From: a virus
IMG/VR virus record: IMGVR_UViG_3300025889_000117
Span: 1-63,203 of that record
Strand: one strand, 5' to 3'
DNA: 63,203 nucleotides
The position numbers were made by a program, and so were the translations under genes. Shown here one piece after another: positions 60,151 to 63,203 of this stretch; within the stretch, counting starts at the first letter, position 1, and every line of letters starts with the position of its first letter. The notes under the pieces were generated by a model. The model searched no databases, was not told the DNA's origin, and saw nothing but the letters and a program-made list of their open reading frames with translations.

Positions 60151-60203
60151 TTAGGCACAAATTGCCTATTAAACCATCACGATTTTTTCGATTTGTGCCT
60201 AAA
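60151..60203. promoter_or_regulatory. inverted repeat upstream of the AAA gene (TTAGGCACAAAT/ATTTGTGCCTAA)
   Basis: The two arms, 60151-60162 and 60191-60202, are perfectly complementary with a 28-bp loop containing TGCCTATTAAACC. The repeat ends about 20 bp before the TATA box at 60222, so it is more likely a DNA operator than part of an RNA. The same repeat occurs at 61956-62005. Confidence 0.7.
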
Positions 60204-60221
60204 TGATGGATCACTTATTGA

Positions 60222-60230
60222 TTTATATTA
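60222..60230 (+). promoter_or_regulatory. TATA box of the AAA gene
   Basis: TTTATATTA begins 29 nt before the ATG at 60251, identical in sequence and spacing to the VWA promoter. Confidence 0.75.
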
Positions 60231-60250
60231 TAATTCATTTTAAGAATGGC

Positions 60251-61564
60251 ATGAAGAAATTCACAATTCAAACAATCGAAGAATTCGCAACAAGCGGATC
60301 ACAAAAATCATGGTTAAAGAAATTTTTTAACCTAATCGAAGATCATGATTTATGGAATCAATCAGTAAGCCAAATCTTACTTAGAATGGAACAAGAAGTA
60401 ACAACAAAAACCACGTACTCAGCAATGAAGTCAACTTTTCTAAAGTTCACAAGTTCTCTCGATTTAGAAGGTAAAACTTCAACCGAATCTCAAGCAGAAT
60501 TGAGACAAAGAGAAGAATTCATCAAAATTCAAGCCGAACAACTAAGAGAACAACAAGAACTAGCAAAAATTGAAGCTGAAAAAATCGCAGAAATGCAAAA
60601 AATCGAAGCTGAAAAAATGGCAAAAATCGAAGCTGAAAAATTAGCACAAGCACAAAAAGAGAGAATTGAGGAATTAACTGCGGGTTTCGTACCTGAGGAA
60701 ATTCCAGACGAATTTATAAAATTCGATCCTGAAAATTATAAACTCCAAAAAGCCTCAGAATATTTCCAACAAGATCAAGAAAAAGAAATTTTCGATGCAT
60801 TGTTGACATTCGGAAAAAATGTGATTTTGACCGGTCAACAAGGAACTGGAAAAACTGAGCTTGCACAATTACACGCTTTTGAAAATCAAGATCCAATGTT
60901 CAAAATCGCTTGTTCAGCTGATTTAAGAAAAACCGATTTGATCGGATCAAAAACATTAGATCAAGACGAAAAATTAAAACAAATTGCGGGAATGTTAACA
61001 AGAGCCGTTTTAACCGCAAATAAAACCGGATCTGCCATGGTGCTTTTAGACGAAGGAAATGCCTTGATTCCTAAAGTGCAAATCATGCTTTATGGTTTGA
61101 CAGATTCAACAAGAAGGATCGATCTTCCTGAAATGACAAAACCACTTGTTTTGAATAAAGGTGCTAGATTGAAATTTGTCATTACCATGAATGATCAATA
61201 TTCAGGAACTAGTCCATTGAATAAACCATTATTGGACAGATTCAATGTAATCCAAATGAAGAGACTACCAAAACAAATTGTTTTGAAAATTATAAAAAAT
61301 TATAACGTCTCAAGCGAAATCAAAAACAAGCTTTTTGAACTTTCAGAAGCTATTGATCAAGCACAAAGATCAAACACTCTATCAGAACAAGCTAACATGA
61401 GTGTTAGAGCGATTAAAGCAATTTGTGAAGAAATAGAAATTTTCACAATGGCAAAAATCGAAAACCCTGTGAAAGAAGCTTTAGAAGTAGGGATCGTTAA
61501 AAAATTCTCAGAAGAGAAATACCAAGAAGAGGTGAGAGAAATTATAAGAAAAATCGGATTTTAA
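60251..61564 (+). CDS. MoxR-type AAA ATPase with coiled coil
   Basis: The protein has 437 residues. The ATG at 60251 is set by the TATA box. Residues about 1-75 form a helical domain, and about 80-140 a charged coiled coil with KIEAEK repeats (like the EAEKQ repeats of the third gene). The AAA core has Walker A GQQGTGKT (195-202), SADLRKTDLIGS, Walker B MVLLDEGN, sensor ITMNDQY and an LDRFN arginine-finger region. MoxR ATPases act with VWA partners to remodel protein complexes, as in ATV p618/p892 of an archaeal virus. The partner is next door. Confidence 0.85.
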   Translation: MKKFTIQTIEEFATSGSQKSWLKKFFNLIEDHDLWNQSVSQILLRMEQEVTTKTTYSAMKSTFLKFTSSLDLEGKTSTESQAELRQREEFIKIQAEQLREQQELAKIEAEKIAEMQKIEAEKMAKIEAEKLAQAQKERIEELTAGFVPEEIPDEFIKFDPENYKLQKASEYFQQDQEKEIFDALLTFGKNVILTGQQGTGKTELAQLHAFENQDPMFKIACSADLRKTDLIGSKTLDQDEKLKQIAGMLTRAVLTANKTGSAMVLLDEGNALIPKVQIMLYGLTDSTRRIDLPEMTKPLVLNKGARLKFVITMNDQYSGTSPLNKPLLDRFNVIQMKRLPKQIVLKIIKNYNVSSEIKNKLFELSEAIDQAQRSNTLSEQANMSVRAIKAICEEIEIFTMAKIENPVKEALEVGIVKKFSEEKYQEEVREIIRKIGF

Positions 61565-61955
61565 AAAATCCAATTTTTTTTTCAAAATTTTTTTTATAAA
61601 ATCTTATAATTTTTTTTTTCATTTTTTTTTCAATTTTTTTTTCAAAAATTTTTTTTATAAAATTCTTATAATTTTTTTTTGCAACAAAATTTTTTTGAAT
61701 TAACGGTACGGTACTTTCAAGTACTGGTACTTTATTTTAAATCAACGGTACTTTATTTTGTGGTAAATGGTATGCTAAGTATGGATACTATTGATACTGT
61801 TTAGATTTCAGAAATTTCTTAAGTCTTAATTTTAGTATCCATTTTACTGATACTGTTTTTTTAGGCACAAATTAAGCATGAAGAAAAGGCAAAAAATGAA
61901 CATTTTTTATTTTACCGATCTTTTTACTTGTTATTTTTTTTCAAAAATTCCCGAT

Positions 61956-62005
61956 TTAGGCACAAATTGCCTATTAAACCCCAATGATTTTTTGATTTGT
62001 GCCTA
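61956..62005. promoter_or_regulatory. inverted repeat upstream of the VWA gene (TTAGGCACAAAT/ATTTGTGCCTA)
   Basis: The arms 61956-61967 and 61995-62005 pair perfectly over 11 bp, with the loop TGCCTATTAAACC conserved from the AAA copy. It lies about 20 bp before the TATA box, as in the AAA copy. Confidence 0.7.
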
Positions 62006-62024
62006 TTTTGCGATCGGTGGTTGA

Positions 62025-62033
62025 TTTATATTA
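62025..62033 (+). promoter_or_regulatory. TATA box of the VWA gene
   Basis: TTTATATTA begins 29 nt before the ATG at 62054, the same box and spacing as for the AAA gene. Confidence 0.75.
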
Positions 62034-62053
62034 GAACTATTGATAAAAATGCC

Positions 62054-62890
62054 ATGGAAATTACAGAAATCACACTAGAGAAAAACCAAAAAGATCCAAT
62101 TTTTAAAGAGCGATCAAATAAAGGTTACAAGGTTAATCAAGCATTAGCCGACAGAATCGGAGAAACTTTAAACAAAATTAAAGGAAGAATGGATCAAGAA
62201 ATCGGAGAAAGCGGAGATTTAGACGAAGAAGAATATCTAGATTTTCGTGTGGATCGAAAATTAGGATTCATGAAAAACTTAGATATTTTTAACGAAACAA
62301 ACGAAAAAAACGGGTTAGACGTCGTTTTTCTTGTTGATTGCTCCGGCTCAATGCGTGGACTTCAGCAAAAAATGGCAGACATAACCGCCACTGTTATGTT
62401 GGGATTAAAAAAATGTCCTTTCATTAATTTTAAGACATTGGCTTATTCGGCTAGCGGGTACGAATATCAAGGATATTATGAAATAATTACCGACTTCACA
62501 CAAGCTGGAAAAATTCACGCCGACGAAGATCACTATCATGATGTTCACCATTTAGCGATCGCTGAAGCTAGAAAAATGTTGGAAGAAAGCGAAAATAAAC
62601 GTTTGATTATTTTTATGACCGACGGTTACCCAGAAGGTAGATTAGAAGGAAGATCAATACCTCAAGAATTATTGTGGACTATGATCGAAAAAGAGATCAC
62701 AAAATCAAAAAATAAAGAAATTGATTTTTTCGCTATCTACTACGATCGTATTGGGCGTGGTGCTTCTGATAGAATGAAAAAATGCTTTAGAAATTCACTT
62801 TATGTGACTCACGATTTCTTAGATATTCAAACAAAGTTAATTGAAAAATTAAATCAAACAGTGGAAAAACTAAATTCAGGAGCTTCTTAA
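62054..62890 (+). CDS. VWA-domain protein, partner of the AAA ATPase
   Basis: The protein has 278 residues from the ATG set by the TATA box; a longer frame to 61997 starts in the inverted repeat. After a charged N-terminus comes the VWA domain: MIDAS VFLVDCSGSMRG (Asp95, Ser97, Ser99), a Thr/Asp later in IIFMTDGYPEG. The middle has a His-rich loop (DEDHYHDVHH). Pairing with a MoxR ATPase is a recurrent arrangement (CobS/CobT, RavA/ViaA). The gene is followed at 2 bp by the EAEKQ-repeat gene. Confidence 0.85.
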   Translation: MEITEITLEKNQKDPIFKERSNKGYKVNQALADRIGETLNKIKGRMDQEIGESGDLDEEEYLDFRVDRKLGFMKNLDIFNETNEKNGLDVVFLVDCSGSMRGLQQKMADITATVMLGLKKCPFINFKTLAYSASGYEYQGYYEIITDFTQAGKIHADEDHYHDVHHLAIAEARKMLEESENKRLIIFMTDGYPEGRLEGRSIPQELLWTMIEKEITKSKNKEIDFFAIYYDRIGRGASDRMKKCFRNSLYVTHDFLDIQTKLIEKLNQTVEKLNSGAS

Positions 62891-62892
62891 AA

Positions 62893-63203
62893 ATGGATTT
62901 AGATCAAGAATGGCTTGAAAAATTAGCTTCTGTTTTTCATTTTTCAGAAATTAAAGAAAGTTGGAATAAAAATTTAAAGTCTGAAATTTCAGATAATGAA
63001 TTAAAGGTTATAATTTCAAATTTTCAATTAAAAATGAAACAAGAAGCTTATAAAAAATCAGAACAAGAAGCTGAAAAACAAGAAGCTGAAAAACAAGAAG
63101 CTGAAAAACAAGAAGCTGAAAAACAAGAAGCTGAAAAACAAGAAGCTGAAAAACAAGAAGCTGAAAAACAAGAAGCTGAAAAACAAGAAGCTGAAAAACA
63201 AGA
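62893..63203 (+). CDS. EAEKQ-repeat protein, N-terminal part
   Basis: The ATG lies two bases after the VWA stop, so it is the third gene of the same transcript. The first 58 residues are helical and charged (MDLDQEWLEKLASVFHF...); then the EAEKQ units begin and run to the window end. The last two bases form one codon with base 1. The short helical start may bind the AAA-VWA pair. The repeat resembles the coiled coil of the AAA gene. Confidence 0.8.
   Translation, partial: MDLDQEWLEKLASVFHFSEIKESWNKNLKSEISDNELKVIISNFQLKMKQEAYKKSEQEAEKQEAEKQEAEKQEAEKQEAEKQEAEKQEAEKQEAEKQEAEKQ
63067..63203 (+). repeat. 15-bp tandem repeat (EAEKQ), right end
   Basis: Nine full units plus two bases; contiguous with the left-end array. 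The overlap of the two ends may hide the true copy number. Confidence 0.9.

Larger units (their letters stand above)
59817..60250. other. 434-bp AT-rich leader region of the AAA gene
   Basis: No gene is supported; a frame at 59835-60029 is low complexity and lacks a promoter. The region carries TTAGGCAC motifs at 59853, 59928 (reversed), 60057, 60151 and 60191 (reversed). Its last 165 bp are duplicated before the VWA gene. Confidence 0.7.
61565..62053. other. 489-bp AT-rich intergenic region before the VWA gene
   Basis: The first 120 bp are T/A runs with TTATAA elements and may act as a terminator. At about 61706-61775 GGTACTTT/GGTACGGTAC repeats occur. A TTAGGCACAAAT motif is at 61861. The last 165 bp are a duplicate of the AAA leader. 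No ORF is seen. Confidence 0.75.

Noticed and set aside
1-63203. Integrated provirus
   Set aside because: No integrase, no complete tRNA, no host genes and no flanking repeats other than the coding array; gene content is entirely viral.

Overview
The window reads as a complete or near-complete genome of a tailed archaeal virus (Caudoviricetes-like, HK97 capsid fold, long tail). Both ends lie inside the same 15-bp tandem repeat, and an open reading frame continues across the join without a break, so the map closes as a circle of about 63.2 kb or is a terminally redundant molecule. The archaeal assignment rests on three things. First, there is a RadA recombinase and a primase-polymerase/MCM helicase fusion. 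Second, many genes carry a TATA box (typically TTTATATTA or TTTAAATA) whose first base lies 28-31 nt before the start codon, which implies leaderless transcripts. Third, Shine-Dalgarno sites are absent and neighbouring genes are coupled by TAATG/ATGA overlaps. Low GC and several small proteins that resemble families I associate with ammonia-oxidising archaea suggest a Nitrososphaerota (Thaumarchaeota) host; that is inference. No tRNA, integrase, amoC or CRISPR array was found.

Layout. (a) 62.9 kb through the join to 7.35 kb, plus strand: a dense cassette of mostly very small genes, many with zinc-ribbon or C2H2 motifs, plus a T4 endonuclease V-like glycosylase, a KTSC-domain protein, an HNH-like protein and an MT-A70-type adenine methyltransferase. 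It also holds two intergenic tandem arrays and a candidate structured RNA. (b) 7.35-13.4 kb, minus strand: a metallopeptidase-like protein, primase-polymerase/MCM, a PD-(D/E)XK nuclease, a membrane protein, a glycosyltransferase and a MazG-like protein. (c) 13.4-23.1 kb, minus strand: tail-fibre or adhesin genes, including a protein with 33 copies of a 14-residue repeat and a paralogous FNNDTNSNY family. (d) 23.2-29.4 kb, minus strand: a metallophosphoesterase, large terminase, probable small terminase and an MGME1-like nuclease. (e) 29.3-41 kb, minus strand: tail hub, tape measure, tail chaperone with a programmed -1 frameshift, tail tube, connectors, capsid, scaffold and protease. (f) 41-53.7 kb, minus strand: further fibres and spikes, portal and RadA. 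(g) 53.7-58.6 kb: small genes on both strands, palindromic operators and a predicted RNA pseudoknot. (h) 58.6-62.9 kb, plus strand: a long AT-rich non-coding region with 60-bp iterons, a GATC cluster and many TTAGGCAC sites, then a MoxR-type AAA ATPase, a VWA protein and the EAEKQ-repeat protein.

The structural genes give a nearly full siphovirus-type or myovirus-type virion set; I saw no obvious sheath. Replication probably runs through primase-polymerase/MCM with RadA and nucleases. The most unusual unit is the AAA/VWA/EAEKQ module: its two main genes have duplicated upstream regions of about 165 bp, each with an inverted repeat and an identically placed TATA box. AAA-VWA pairs typically remodel protein complexes, so a virion-assembly or host-remodelling machine is plausible but unproven. 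Assignments come from motif reading; no database search was run.
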